A stretch of 55,401 nucleotides of DNA, from contig JAQGID010000181.1 in NCBI GenBank assembly GCA_028291405.1, positions 1 through 55,401 on the forward strand, read 5' to 3'. Positions 15,464 to 24,330 of this stretch are shown piece by piece. How positions within the stretch are numbered: position 1 is the stretch's first letter; each line of letters starts with the position of its first letter. The notes beneath the pieces were generated by a model. That model was not told the origin of the DNA and made no database searches. It saw only the letters and a program-made list of their open reading frames with translations. The translations under genes were made by a program, and so were the position numbers. Source of the stretch: Rhodospirillales bacterium (GTDB taxonomy: Bacteria; Pseudomonadota; Alphaproteobacteria; ATCC43930; CGMCC-115725).

Positions 15464-16522
15464 ATGCAATTCGGCCTCTTCTCGAACAATCGCCGGCCCA
15501 AGCGCCGGCTCGGCGAAGGCTGGGGGCTGGACCTCGCCGAGGCACGCACCGCCGACGAGATCGGCTTCCACGAGGCCTGGTTCAGCGAGCACGAGGCGCC
15601 GGCCGAGCCGCTGATTGCCAAGGCGAGCGCCATGACGACCCAGATCAAGCTGGGTCCGGCGGTGCGGCCGCTGCCGTTCTATCATCCGTTGCAGATCGCG
15701 ATCGACGCCAACGCCTGCGACCAGCTCACCAACGGGCGATATCTGCTCGGCGTGGGCACCGGCTTTCGCCCGCACAAGGTCGCCTGGCGCGGCCGCGATC
15801 CCGAATTGGTTCGCGAGATGACCAGGGAATCCGTCGATCTCGTGCTACGCCTCTTGAAGAACCGGCCGGAGCCCTTCGACTACGACGGCCGCTTCTGGAG
15901 CGGCAAGGAGCTCTACGTCGAGATCCCGCCGGTCCAGCTGCCGCATCCGCCGATCGCCATGTCGGTGGCGAACTCGCCCGATTCCGCCGCCTTCGTCGGA
16001 CGCAACGGGCTGATGATGCTGACCAGCGATTTCGCCCCGCCGGCAAAGCTCCGGATGCTCGGCGACGCGCTCGTGCAGGGCCAGCTCGCCGCCGGGCAGC
16101 CCGCCGATCGCGGCGCGATGCGGGTCTGCCGCGTCGTCTTCGTCGGCGAGACCGATGCCGAGGCGCGCGACGATTTGCGCCAGTCCTACAACGAGACGAT
16201 CCGCTGGGAGGTGGCGAACACGCCGTGGCACCAGACTTCGCGCATCCCGGCGGGCGGCACCTACGACGACATCAATTTCGATTATCTCGTCGATACCGGC
16301 AATCTGCTGGTCGGCAGTCCGGATACGGTGCTGCAGCGGATTGAGGATCTCCATGCCAGCGTCGGCGGCTTCGGGACGCTGCTGTTCCATAGCGGCCGCG
16401 ACTATGCGACACCGGAGAAGGTCGAGCGCTCGATGCGGCTCTTCGCGCAATCGGTGGCGCCGAGGCTGCGCGACCTGACCCCGGACGGCGAGGCGCCGCA
16501 GCTTCGCGCCGTGGGCGACTGA
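15464..16522 (+). CDS. LLM-class flavin-dependent oxidoreductase
   Basis: 352 residues, full length for a luciferase-like monooxygenase. It opens with the family's beta-strand MQFGLFSNN, then shows HEAWFSEHEA, a region ending in LGVGTGFRPHKV, and a C-terminal YLVDTGNLLVGSPDTV that matches the family's substrate/flavin cap segment. These enzymes use FMNH2 and O2 to oxidise aldehydes, sulfonates, hydrocarbons or heterocycles, but the substrate here is unknown. It sits between an esterase and two secreted beta-helix proteins on one strand with short gaps. Confidence 0.87.
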   Translation: MQFGLFSNNRRPKRRLGEGWGLDLAEARTADEIGFHEAWFSEHEAPAEPLIAKASAMTTQIKLGPAVRPLPFYHPLQIAIDANACDQLTNGRYLLGVGTGFRPHKVAWRGRDPELVREMTRESVDLVLRLLKNRPEPFDYDGRFWSGKELYVEIPPVQLPHPPIAMSVANSPDSAAFVGRNGLMMLTSDFAPPAKLRMLGDALVQGQLAAGQPADRGAMRVCRVVFVGETDAEARDDLRQSYNETIRWEVANTPWHQTSRIPAGGTYDDINFDYLVDTGNLLVGSPDTVLQRIEDLHASVGGFGTLLFHSGRDYATPEKVERSMRLFAQSVAPRLRDLTPDGEAPQLRAVGD

Positions 16523-16525
16523 GCG

Positions 16526-17470
16526 ATGGTCGGTTTGCGGGCGCTCTCCAGGCTTTCGGCTTTTGCCTTCGTCGCCATCCTCTGCGCTCTGCCGCCGGCC
16601 TTCGCTAAAACGCTGCAGGTCGGTCCGGACCGCGAGCTGAAGCAGCCGAGCGACGCGGCCGCGGCGGCGCAGGACGGCGACACGATCGAGATCGATCCGG
16701 TCAAGGACGGATACTTCGACTGCGCCGTTCTCAAGGCGAGCCGTCTGACGATCGTCGGCAAGGGCGACGATGTCGTCCTGACCGACAAGACCTGTCAGGG
16801 CAAGGGGATTCTGGTCGTGACCGGCGACGACGTCACGGTCCGCAACCTGACGCTGACGCGCGCCCGCGTGCCCGACCACAACGGCGCCGGCATCCGCGCC
16901 GAGGGCAAGAACCTCACGGTCGACCACGTGCGCTTCGTCAACAACGAGAACGGCATCCTCTCCGCCGATTCGCCGGACAGCACGATCCGCATCAGCGACA
17001 GCGAGTTCACCCGCAACGGCAAATGCGAGCCGAGCTGTGCCCACGGCATCTATATCGGCCATGTCGGGCTGCTCCGGGTCGAGCGCTCGAAATTCATCGA
17101 CAACCGGATCGGCCATCACGTCAAGTCGCGGGCGAGCCGGACCGAGCTCGTCGGCAACGACATCGAGGACGGGCCGGAGGGCACTGCCAGCTATCTCGTC
17201 GATATCCCGAACGGCGGCGGCGTTCTCATCGAGGACAATATCTTCGAAAAGGGGCCGAAATGCTCCAACCACGGTACTGCCATCTCGATCGGTGCCGAGG
17301 GCGTGACGCAGCGGACCCCCGAAATCATCGTGCGCCGCAATAAATTCACCAACGATCAGACCGTCGAGACGGTCTTCGTCCGTAACATGACGGCGACCGA
17401 GGCGGTGGTCGACGGCAACACGATCGCCGGGAAGGTCGTCGCGCTCGCCGGGGACGGCACCGCGCGGTGA
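16526..17470 (+). CDS. Secreted right-handed parallel beta-helix protein, copy 1
   Basis: 314 residues. The first ~28 form a signal peptide ending ALPPAFA-K. The rest is a series of short repeats with N-ladder and hydrophobic positions (TVRNLTLTRA, TVDHVRFVNNENGIL, RISDSEFTRNG, RVERSKFIDNRIG), the pattern of a right-handed beta-helix as in pectate-lyase-like and carbohydrate-binding folds. Four cysteines recur in positions shared with the next gene. No catalytic triad for pectate lyase is evident. It begins 3 bp after the monooxygenase stop and overlaps the paralogue by 4 bp. It is likely periplasmic or surface-exposed and may act on polysaccharide. Confidence 0.8.
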   Translation: MVGLRALSRLSAFAFVAILCALPPAFAKTLQVGPDRELKQPSDAAAAAQDGDTIEIDPVKDGYFDCAVLKASRLTIVGKGDDVVLTDKTCQGKGILVVTGDDVTVRNLTLTRARVPDHNGAGIRAEGKNLTVDHVRFVNNENGILSADSPDSTIRISDSEFTRNGKCEPSCAHGIYIGHVGLLRVERSKFIDNRIGHHVKSRASRTELVGNDIEDGPEGTASYLVDIPNGGGVLIEDNIFEKGPKCSNHGTAISIGAEGVTQRTPEIIVRRNKFTNDQTVETVFVRNMTATEAVVDGNTIAGKVVALAGDGTAR

Positions 17471-18483
17471 CGATCTGGCGCCTCGCCGCCGCGTCGCCCT
17501 GGCTTCTTCTGTCGTTCGGCGTCCTTTACGGCGTTGCCTCGGCCAAGACGCTCGAGGTCGGGCCGGATCTCGAGCTGAAGACGCCCAGCGCGGCGGCGAA
17601 GATCGCGGCCGACGGCGATACGATCGAGATCGGACCCGGCGAATACTACGACTGCGCCGTCTGGAATGCCGCCAATCTGACGATCGTCGGCCAGGACGGC
17701 GCGACCATCACCGACGTCAGCTGCCAGGGCAAGGCGCTCTTCGTCATCGTCGGGCACGACGTCACGATCCGCAATCTCACCTTCGCCCGTGCGCGGGTGC
17801 CCGACGGCAACGGCGCCGGCATCCGCGCCGAAGGCCGGAACCTGACGATCGAGCACAGCCGCTTCATCAACAACGAGAACGGAATCCTCGCCGCCGACAT
17901 GCCGGACGGCACGATCACGATCCGCAGCTCGGAGTTCGTGCGCAACGGCAAATGCGATGCGACCTGCGCCCACGGCGTCTATGCCAATCGCCTCGCCCTG
18001 CTGCGCATCGAGCAGTCGAGTTTCACGGGGACGCGGGCGGGCGACGCCATCCGGTCGCGGGCGCTGCGCACCGAGCTCGCCGGCAATTCGATCGCGGACG
18101 GCAAAGATGGAACCGCCGCCTATCTCGTCGAGCTTCCGAATGGCGGCTCGCTGATCATGCAGGACAACACGCTCGAGAAGGCAAGCCCGACGCCGCGGGG
18201 CGCGGCGGTGATGCTAGGCGGAGAAGCGCCGCTTCAGCCGAGCGCCGAGCTGAGGTTCAGCCGCAATCGTCTGGTCGACGACAGCGGCAAGCTTTCCGCC
18301 TTCGTCCTCGACTGGAGCGGCGGCAGCCCGGTCTTCGCCGGCAATACGCTGCCGCCTACCGTCGCCGAGGTCTCGAGCCGCGGCGGCGCGTGGCACGACC
18401 TGCGCAGCGCCGTCGGCCGCCTGCGCGACGATCTCCGCTGGATCGTGGGCTCGGCGATCCGGCTGGTCCGCCGGCTCGTATGA
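17467..18483 (+). CDS. Secreted right-handed parallel beta-helix protein, copy 2
   Basis: 338 residues from a GTG at 17467 that overlaps the previous stop (GTGA). The N-terminus is a signal peptide ending GVASA-K. It matches copy 1 closely along the whole beta-helix: KTLEVGPDLELK, GDTIEI, NNENGIL and NGKCDATCAHG all recur, so this is a tandem duplication. It has an extra C-terminal basic/hydrophobic tail (WIVGSAIRLVRRLV) that could associate with the membrane. It converges on the O-antigen ligase-like gene with a 5 bp gap, at the edge of the exopolysaccharide locus. Confidence 0.8.
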   Translation: MTIWRLAAASPWLLLSFGVLYGVASAKTLEVGPDLELKTPSAAAKIAADGDTIEIGPGEYYDCAVWNAANLTIVGQDGATITDVSCQGKALFVIVGHDVTIRNLTFARARVPDGNGAGIRAEGRNLTIEHSRFINNENGILAADMPDGTITIRSSEFVRNGKCDATCAHGVYANRLALLRIEQSSFTGTRAGDAIRSRALRTELAGNSIADGKDGTAAYLVELPNGGSLIMQDNTLEKASPTPRGAAVMLGGEAPLQPSAELRFSRNRLVDDSGKLSAFVLDWSGGSPVFAGNTLPPTVAEVSSRGGAWHDLRSAVGRLRDDLRWIVGSAIRLVRRLV

Positions 18484-18488
18484 CCGTG

Positions 18489-19835
18489 TCAAGCCTTCGG
18501 GACGGGCGCGCCGGTAAGTTTCGCCGGGATTCCGACCGGCGCCCGCCGCGGCACGACGCGCGGAGCGGGGCTGGCCTCGGGCGGTGGCGCGCGCTGCCGC
18601 AGTTCGTCGGCGACGTGCTGCCGCAACAGCACGAGGACGGCGACGAGCGTGTAATACAAATCGTAGAACGCCAACGTCACCGTCGCGCCGGCCGTGAAAT
18701 ATGCCGCGAAGCTCACCTGGATCAGGATGCTGAGGTCGCGGGCCCAGGCAAGGTCGGGAATGTTCTTGGTCTGCCGCGTGATCCAGAAAGCGTTCTGCCA
18801 GCTGACCGCGGCGATCCCGAGAAACAGCGCCAGGCCGAGGAAGCCATGGCTGCCGAGCGCCTCGAAATAGATGCTGTGGGGCGCATGCATGGAGCGGCCT
18901 GGCGCATAGGTCGGCCAGAGGTTCGGATCGTAGAAGGCGCCGAAGCCGCCCGCGGTCAAGGGCCTGGCGATCGCGATATTGGTCGCGAAGCGCCAGGCGT
19001 CGACACGCCCCTGGAAGGACGAATCGGTGCCGGCATTCTCGATCGAGTTCATGCGGTTGAACCACTTTTCCGGCATGAAATGCGTTGCCGGCACGATCAT
19101 CACGATGAACAGGATCGCGACCCAGACCTTGGCCTTCGAGCGCAGCCAGAAGAATCCGAGAACGATGGCCAACCCGACGAAGCCGGCGCGCGAATACGTG
19201 CCCACCACCGCCAGGATCGTGAAGATGACCGAGGCCAGCAGCCCGAGCTTGATGAATTTGTTCGTCGAGTACCGCATGAGATAGATGAACAGCGGAATCG
19301 TCATGTTGAGGGCAACGGACAAATGGTTGTTGTCCGTGATGATCGTACCGGTCGGCCCGACGACCGAGTAGTTTCCGGCAGTCGCCAGGACGAAAAGCCC
19401 GCCTTTGACGCCGAAGGAGCCGAGGGCGAGGATAACGACCCAGACGATCGAATTAATCCGCGCTCTACTATGGCAAACCGCCATGATGAGCAAGACGAGA
19501 ATGAAGGTCTTCTCGCTGCGGTCCCAATATTCCCAGTTGCGCGTCTGGTCGCCGATGCCGAAATAGCTGGTCACCGTGATCCAGACCATGAGGACGTAGA
19601 TCAGGACGGCCGCCGGACTGCGCGGCAGGACTTTCGGTTCCTTGGAGAACACCCAGCCGCAGATCGATGCGAGCGCGACGATGAGATTGATCGGTTTACT
19701 CGCGAGGAATCCGTAGACCAGCTGCTGCGGGCTGCCGAAGGCGACCCAGCACCAGAGGAGCAGCCCGACCTGCGGCGCCAGAAGGGAATACGAAATGAAA
19801 GGGCCGAGCACCGAGAGGAGGATGAAATCACGCAT
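18489..19835 (-). CDS. O-antigen ligase-like membrane protein, XrtA-associated
   Basis: 448 residues with about 10-12 hydrophobic segments and a large periplasmic loop near residues 270-310, the layout of Wzy/WaaL-type proteins. The N-terminus (RDFILLSVLGPFISYSLLAPQVGLLLW) and the loop segment HAPHSIYFEALGSHGFLGL resemble the putative O-glycosylation ligase of exosortase A systems (TIGR03097-like). It probably polymerises or ligates lipid-linked glycans at the periplasmic face. The C-terminal tail is Pro/Arg-rich and cytoplasmic. It is the leftmost gene of the exopolysaccharide region. The ATG at 19835 is a clear start. Confidence 0.82.
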   Translation of the reverse strand: MRDFILLSVLGPFISYSLLAPQVGLLLWCWVAFGSPQQLVYGFLASKPINLIVALASICGWVFSKEPKVLPRSPAAVLIYVLMVWITVTSYFGIGDQTRNWEYWDRSEKTFILVLLIMAVCHSRARINSIVWVVILALGSFGVKGGLFVLATAGNYSVVGPTGTIITDNNHLSVALNMTIPLFIYLMRYSTNKFIKLGLLASVIFTILAVVGTYSRAGFVGLAIVLGFFWLRSKAKVWVAILFIVMIVPATHFMPEKWFNRMNSIENAGTDSSFQGRVDAWRFATNIAIARPLTAGGFGAFYDPNLWPTYAPGRSMHAPHSIYFEALGSHGFLGLALFLGIAAVSWQNAFWITRQTKNIPDLAWARDLSILIQVSFAAYFTAGATVTLAFYDLYYTLVAVLVLLRQHVADELRQRAPPPEASPAPRVVPRRAPVGIPAKLTGAPVPKA

Positions 19836-19974
19836 GGAACGGCCCTTGGGCGCGACGGCGCAGGACAGCAGTAAGTGACGTAGTTATGATTTCGTAAAGC
19901 CTAGATCTCGAAGATGCCGCAGTCATTGCGCCGTCGTCGCCGAACCGCTAGCTTCGATTTTCTGAAGGATTTCG

Positions 19975-20226
19975 ATGGATAGTCTCTTTTTTGCCTGTAC
20001 CGTCGCGGCGATCGGCACCTTGATCTTGTCGCTCATTCTCAGCGAAAGACGCAAGCTTGGCGAGCGACCGGTCGGCCTGCTGGCGATGCGAACCGGCGGC
20101 GAGACCGAGGGTCTCGCAGGCGAGGCTGGGCCGATGCCGGGTTCAGGCGGCAAGAAGAAGCTGCGTCCGAAAATCGGAGAGAGCTTGGTTCGCCGGCAAG
20201 GCCCGCCGACGCCGCGGCGCCCTTGA
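19975..20226 (+). CDS. Small putative membrane protein
   Basis: 83 residues. One hydrophobic helix at about 4-24 (LFFACTVAAIGTLILSLIL) precedes a basic Gly/Pro-rich tail with a KKK cluster. I recognise no family. It lies between the ligase and the flippase, on the flippase strand. Codon usage is weaker than in neighbouring genes and no strong ribosome site is seen, so it may not be translated. Confidence 0.4.
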   Translation: MDSLFFACTVAAIGTLILSLILSERRKLGERPVGLLAMRTGGETEGLAGEAGPMPGSGGKKKLRPKIGESLVRRQGPPTPRRP

Positions 20227-20335
20227 TCCATCGCCATGGTCCGCTGGTCAGCCATGGCTCAAGAAGCATATTCTCGGGCGGCCGACATGATGAACCGGGC
20301 GTGCCGAAAGCGATCCTCGCCACCGTGAGGAATCG

Positions 20336-21787
20336 ATGAGCGTCCGCCGCTCGTTGCTGATCTCGCTGATCGAGAAATATTGCCATATCTCGATCAGTAT
20401 CGTGACGACGATCGTCCTCGCGCGGCTGCTCGCGCCGGACGAGATCGGCGTCTACTCGGTCGGCCTGTCGATCATCTGGGTGGCGCATGTCTTCCGCGAC
20501 TTCGGGATATCGACCTATCTCGTGCAGGAGCCGGAACTGACGACTGACCGCATCCGCACGGCGCTCGGACTCAGCGTCTGCTTCGGCTGGCCGATCGCCG
20601 CGATCCTCTTCTTCCTCAGCGGCGATCTTGCTGATTTCTACGGCGATCCCCGTCTGCGGGCTGTGCTGCAGATCGTCGCCTTCAATTTCGTCCTCCTGCC
20701 GGTTGGCGCGCCCGCGATGTCGCTGCTCGCACGGCAGATGGCCTTCGGCACGATTCTTCGCATCAACCTATGCTCCATCGTCGTCCTCGCCAGTGTTCAG
20801 ATCGTCTTGGCCTATCTCGGCTTCGGGCCGGCCGGCCTCGCCTGGGCGTCGCTGGCGCAGATCACGACCCTCTCGGTCCTCGCCACGATCGCGCGGCCGG
20901 TCGAAAGCTGGGTCTTGCCGAGCTTGACGGAATGGCGACGGATCCTCTCGTTCGGCGGCCTCTCGAGCATGACGAACCTGCTGAGCCACCTCGGGCTCAA
21001 TTCGACGGATCTCGTCATCGGCCACATGATGGGCATGACGGCGGTCGGCCTCTACAGCCGGGCGCAGGGGCTGGTCTATCTCTTTCACCGCGATGTCATG
21101 GGCGCGATCCACCAGGTCGCGCTGCCGGCCTTCGCGGCGCAGCAACGGAAAGGCTCGAATCTCCGGGCCGGCTACATTCGAGCGGTGGATCTCGTGACCG
21201 GGTTCGCCTGGCCCTTTTACGCCGTCATGGCGGTGATCGCGCGTCCCCTGATCGTGACGGCCTTCGGTCCGCAATGGGCCGCTTCGGCCCCGCTGGCGCA
21301 GACCTTGGCCGGCGCCTTTGCAATCACCAGCGTCTGGTCGCTCAGCCGGCATATTCTCTATGCGACCGGCCATGTCCGGTCTCTCTTCATCTCGGAACTG
21401 GCCATCCAGACGACTTGGATCGCCTCGCTGGTGATCGGCGCTCATTACAGCCTGGAGATGATCTGCATTCTGGCAACGCCGGTCGCGTTGCTCGGCTATA
21501 TCGTCCACTCGTATTACATGCGCCGAATCATCGGCGCGTCGGTGACGCGATCCTTATCCATCTTTGCGCGTAACGCCATCATCGCTGCCGCCTCGGCCGT
21601 GCCGCCGGGAATCGTCATGTATCTCCTCGCCGGTAAGCAGCCGGACTACGTGTTGCTCGTGATCGCCGTCGTGGGTGCCGGCTTGGGCTGGATGATCGCC
21701 GTCTTCGCGACGCGTCATCCGGCGCGGTACGAGATCCTCGACGCGCGACTGAGGTTCTGGGCCGCGCTGCGAGTGCCGGGCTGGTGA
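20336..21787 (+). CDS. Lipopolysaccharide/oligosaccharide flippase (Wzx-like)
   Basis: 483 residues with about 12-14 hydrophobic segments. The N-terminus (IVTTIVLARLLAPDEIGVYSV) is characteristic of polysaccharide-synthesis flippases of the MOP superfamily, as is RDFGISTYLVQ. These proteins move undecaprenyl-linked oligosaccharide across the inner membrane. A GAGG ribosome site precedes the ATG. Its stop overlaps the next gene by 4 bp (GTGA), so it heads a short operon of flippase, methyltransferase fragment and glycosyltransferase-deacetylase. Confidence 0.88.
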   Translation: MSVRRSLLISLIEKYCHISISIVTTIVLARLLAPDEIGVYSVGLSIIWVAHVFRDFGISTYLVQEPELTTDRIRTALGLSVCFGWPIAAILFFLSGDLADFYGDPRLRAVLQIVAFNFVLLPVGAPAMSLLARQMAFGTILRINLCSIVVLASVQIVLAYLGFGPAGLAWASLAQITTLSVLATIARPVESWVLPSLTEWRRILSFGGLSSMTNLLSHLGLNSTDLVIGHMMGMTAVGLYSRAQGLVYLFHRDVMGAIHQVALPAFAAQQRKGSNLRAGYIRAVDLVTGFAWPFYAVMAVIARPLIVTAFGPQWAASAPLAQTLAGAFAITSVWSLSRHILYATGHVRSLFISELAIQTTWIASLVIGAHYSLEMICILATPVALLGYIVHSYYMRRIIGASVTRSLSIFARNAIIAAASAVPPGIVMYLLAGKQPDYVLLVIAVVGAGLGWMIAVFATRHPARYEILDARLRFWAALRVPGW

Positions 21788-22218
21788 TCCCGTCGATCCT
21801 CAGCTATGGCTGCCTGGAGGCATCCGATACCCCGCGCCCGCTTTCGCGTCGGGCGGAGTGTGACTACGCCGTCACGCGGCTGTCGGGCGACGGGTTCCAG
21901 ATGACGCAGGGAACGCTGCTCGTCATGCCGCTGTTCGACGCGGTCATCGCGTCGGAAGTGCTGGAGCACGTGATCCGGCGGGGGCGCGTCATGCGCGAAG
22001 TTTCGCGCATCCTCAAGCCGGGAGGACTGGCCTTGATTTTCGTTCCCGACGACTGTCTTGGACCGATGGATGAGCCCGAACATGTCATCAAGTATGACCG
22101 CGCATCGCTCCGCGACTTCCTGGGCCGGCTTCTGGAGGTCGTCTCCCTGACCTCCCTGCGTGTGCCGCACGTCGACGCATCGAGCCTCTTTGCGGTCTGC
22201 CGAAAGTCCGATGCTTAG
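21784..22218 (+). CDS. Methyltransferase-like protein lacking the SAM-binding N-terminus
   Basis: 144 residues from a GTG that overlaps the flippase stop. The C-terminal two thirds match class I SAM methyltransferases of the type-11 kind: FDAVIASEVLEHV and REVSRILKPGGLALIFVPDD are post-I and motif-III-like segments. The preceding motif I (D/E-x-G-x-G-x-G) that binds S-adenosylmethionine is absent, and only about 50 residues of atypical sequence replace it. It is therefore probably a truncated, catalytically dead remnant, or a protein needing a partner. The overlaps on both sides (4 and 8 bp) show the frame is still translationally embedded. Confidence 0.62.
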   Translation: MIPSILSYGCLEASDTPRPLSRRAECDYAVTRLSGDGFQMTQGTLLVMPLFDAVIASEVLEHVIRRGRVMREVSRILKPGGLALIFVPDDCLGPMDEPEHVIKYDRASLRDFLGRLLEVVSLTSLRVPHVDASSLFAVCRKSDA

Positions 22219-24310
22219 CGTCCTGATGCCGGCGTACAACGCCGAGAAATTCATCGAGGCCGCCGTCTACAGCGTCCTCGATCAGACGTTCAGGAATTTC
22301 GAATTGCTCGTCGTCGACGACTGCTCGACAGACTCGACGGCGAGCCTCCTGTCTCGGATCACGGATCCTCGCCTGCGCGTCTTACGCAACGGCACGAATC
22401 TGGGCATTGTCGGATCATCCAATCGCGCTGCCGCCGAAGCGCGCGGCAGCTACATCGCTCGCATCGACGCCGACGACCTCGCCTTCCCGACACGCTTTGC
22501 CCGACAGATCGATTTTCTCGAGCGCAACTCGGAGGTCTCCTTGCTGGGAACGGCGACCTTCAATCTGGAAGCGGGCCGGATCAACCCGGGGCGCCGGTTC
22601 GATGACGCGGATCCGATCTTCATTCGATGGCTGATGTACCTGTCGAACCCGATCGTCCATTCATCCGTGATGTTCCGGAAGGACCTGCTCGACAAGACGC
22701 AAGACTATTTGATCGAAGATTTCAGATACACGGAAGATTTCGAGTTCGCGCACCGGGTCTTGAAGATCGGCGAAATCGCGGCGCTCCCGGAGCGGCTCGT
22801 CATCTACCGGCTCCACGAGGAGAACGCCACCCGCCAACATCGGGAAGAAATGATCGAACGGGCAGGCTGGGTATTGGCGCGAGCCTATGCCGACCTCCTC
22901 GGTCGAGAAGCGACGATTGAAGCCGCGCTGATTGCCCGGTACGTCATGGCGAAAGACCCCGTTCGGGACGAGGCTACGCTTCACGCTCTGGGAGCGTTGA
23001 TCGAGGCGCTCGTCGCGTCCTTCATCGAGCGGTATCACGTTGGGACGGCGCGTCGCGAGACCATCGTGACCCACGCCTGTCGGATCTGGTGGGATATCGT
23101 CAGGTTAGCTGCCAGAAGCGGCTACGTTGGCGCGATGGCGAAGTACCACGGCGAGTTTCGCCTGGCGGCGCGGAAGAAAGTCCCGCTGGCCGACGCTGCG
23201 GCGTCAGTTGTGCTTGGTCTTATCCCGGCAAGGAAAGGACTTGCGCCGCTCGTACGTCGCTTCCGCACGTGGAAGGCGCCGCACGGGCCCTTGGCAAACG
23301 GTCGACCGGTCCGCGTCGAAGGCGTCGATTATTGTCCCGTCGCGCTGCCGCGCGACGAGCCGCCGCGACTGTTCGTCGTGGTCGATACGGAAGCCGAATT
23401 CGATTGGAACGGTCCCTTCTCGCGGAACCTGACGCGCGTCGAAGCGGTTGCGTCGCAGGAAAGCGCGCAAGCCATCTTCGACGGTTTCGGCCTGCGGCCG
23501 ATTTACCTCGTCGACTATCCGGTGGCCTCGCAGCCGGGTGGCTATGAGCCGTTGCGCAGGATCCTGGCGCGGGGTGGATGTGCGATCGGCGCTCATCTTC
23601 ACACCTGGACGAACCCGCCGTTCGAGGAAGACGTCTCCTCGCTGACGTCGCACGGCGGCAATCTGCCGCCCGATCTCGAGGAGCGGAAACTATCTGCCCT
23701 CGTTGGCGCCATCGAGGCGAATTTCAAGGTTCGACCGCGGTTCTTCAAGGCCGGTCGGTATAGTATCGGTCGCCATACCAAGGAGACCCTGGCGCGACAC
23801 GGCTTCCTCGTCGATTTCAGCATCTTGCCGATGACAGATCTGAGAGCGCGGGGCGGTCCGGATTTTCGGGCCCTCGCCCCCCTCTGTTATCGCTTCGGCG
23901 AAGCTCGGCTTCTTTCGGTGCCGATGACGCGAAGTCAGATCGGGCTGCTGGCGCCGCTTCCATCCCGACTGAACACCATTTTTACATCGCCCGTTGCGCA
24001 ATCCTGGCGCCTTCCCGGAATCCTCGCGAAGCTGAACCTCGTCAACATGATCACCTTGACACCCGAAGGTGTCTCCCTCGATGAGCAGAAGAGCCTCATC
24101 CGGTCGCTGTTGACGGTAGGGCGGCGAACATTCGTCCTGCATTATCATAGCCCGTCACTCGTTCCGGGAAACACGCCCTATGTGAGGACGGCAGCTGACC
24201 TCTCGCTCTTTCTGAAGAAACTCGAGGGGATCTGCGACTTTCTCTTTCATCATCTGGGCGGAATGCCGGGGAGCCCCGAAGACCTGCTTCCTCCACGAAT
24301 GCCGAGTTGA
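22211..24310 (+). CDS. Family 2 glycosyltransferase fused to a WalW-like polysaccharide deacetylase domain
   Basis: 699 residues from the ATG at 22211, overlapping the previous stop by 8 bp. Residues 1 to about 230 are a GT-A glycosyltransferase: VLMPAYNAEKFIEAAVYSVL, VVDDCSTDST and the metal motif DADD (86-89). A linker with helical character follows. From about 385 (RLFVVVDTEAEFDW, Asp392) to about 690 is a deacetylase-like NodB-fold domain of the WalW type; AHLHTW supplies candidate metal-binding His462 and His464, and FVLHYHSPSLVPG lies near the end. It could add a sugar and deacetylate it or a nearby residue. A deacetylase Asp-His-His site looks plausible but atypical. Confidence 0.8.
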   Translation: MLSVLMPAYNAEKFIEAAVYSVLDQTFRNFELLVVDDCSTDSTASLLSRITDPRLRVLRNGTNLGIVGSSNRAAAEARGSYIARIDADDLAFPTRFARQIDFLERNSEVSLLGTATFNLEAGRINPGRRFDDADPIFIRWLMYLSNPIVHSSVMFRKDLLDKTQDYLIEDFRYTEDFEFAHRVLKIGEIAALPERLVIYRLHEENATRQHREEMIERAGWVLARAYADLLGREATIEAALIARYVMAKDPVRDEATLHALGALIEALVASFIERYHVGTARRETIVTHACRIWWDIVRLAARSGYVGAMAKYHGEFRLAARKKVPLADAAASVVLGLIPARKGLAPLVRRFRTWKAPHGPLANGRPVRVEGVDYCPVALPRDEPPRLFVVVDTEAEFDWNGPFSRNLTRVEAVASQESAQAIFDGFGLRPIYLVDYPVASQPGGYEPLRRILARGGCAIGAHLHTWTNPPFEEDVSSLTSHGGNLPPDLEERKLSALVGAIEANFKVRPRFFKAGRYSIGRHTKETLARHGFLVDFSILPMTDLRARGGPDFRALAPLCYRFGEARLLSVPMTRSQIGLLAPLPSRLNTIFTSPVAQSWRLPGILAKLNLVNMITLTPEGVSLDEQKSLIRSLLTVGRRTFVLHYHSPSLVPGNTPYVRTAADLSLFLKKLEGICDFLFHHLGGMPGSPEDLLPPRMPS

Positions 24311-24330
24311 GGACACGGGTTTGCGTCCGG

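Noticed and set aside
17952-19874. 640-codon frame spanning the second beta-helix gene and the antisense of the ligase gene
   Set aside because: It crosses the end of one real gene and the antisense of another and shows no motif.
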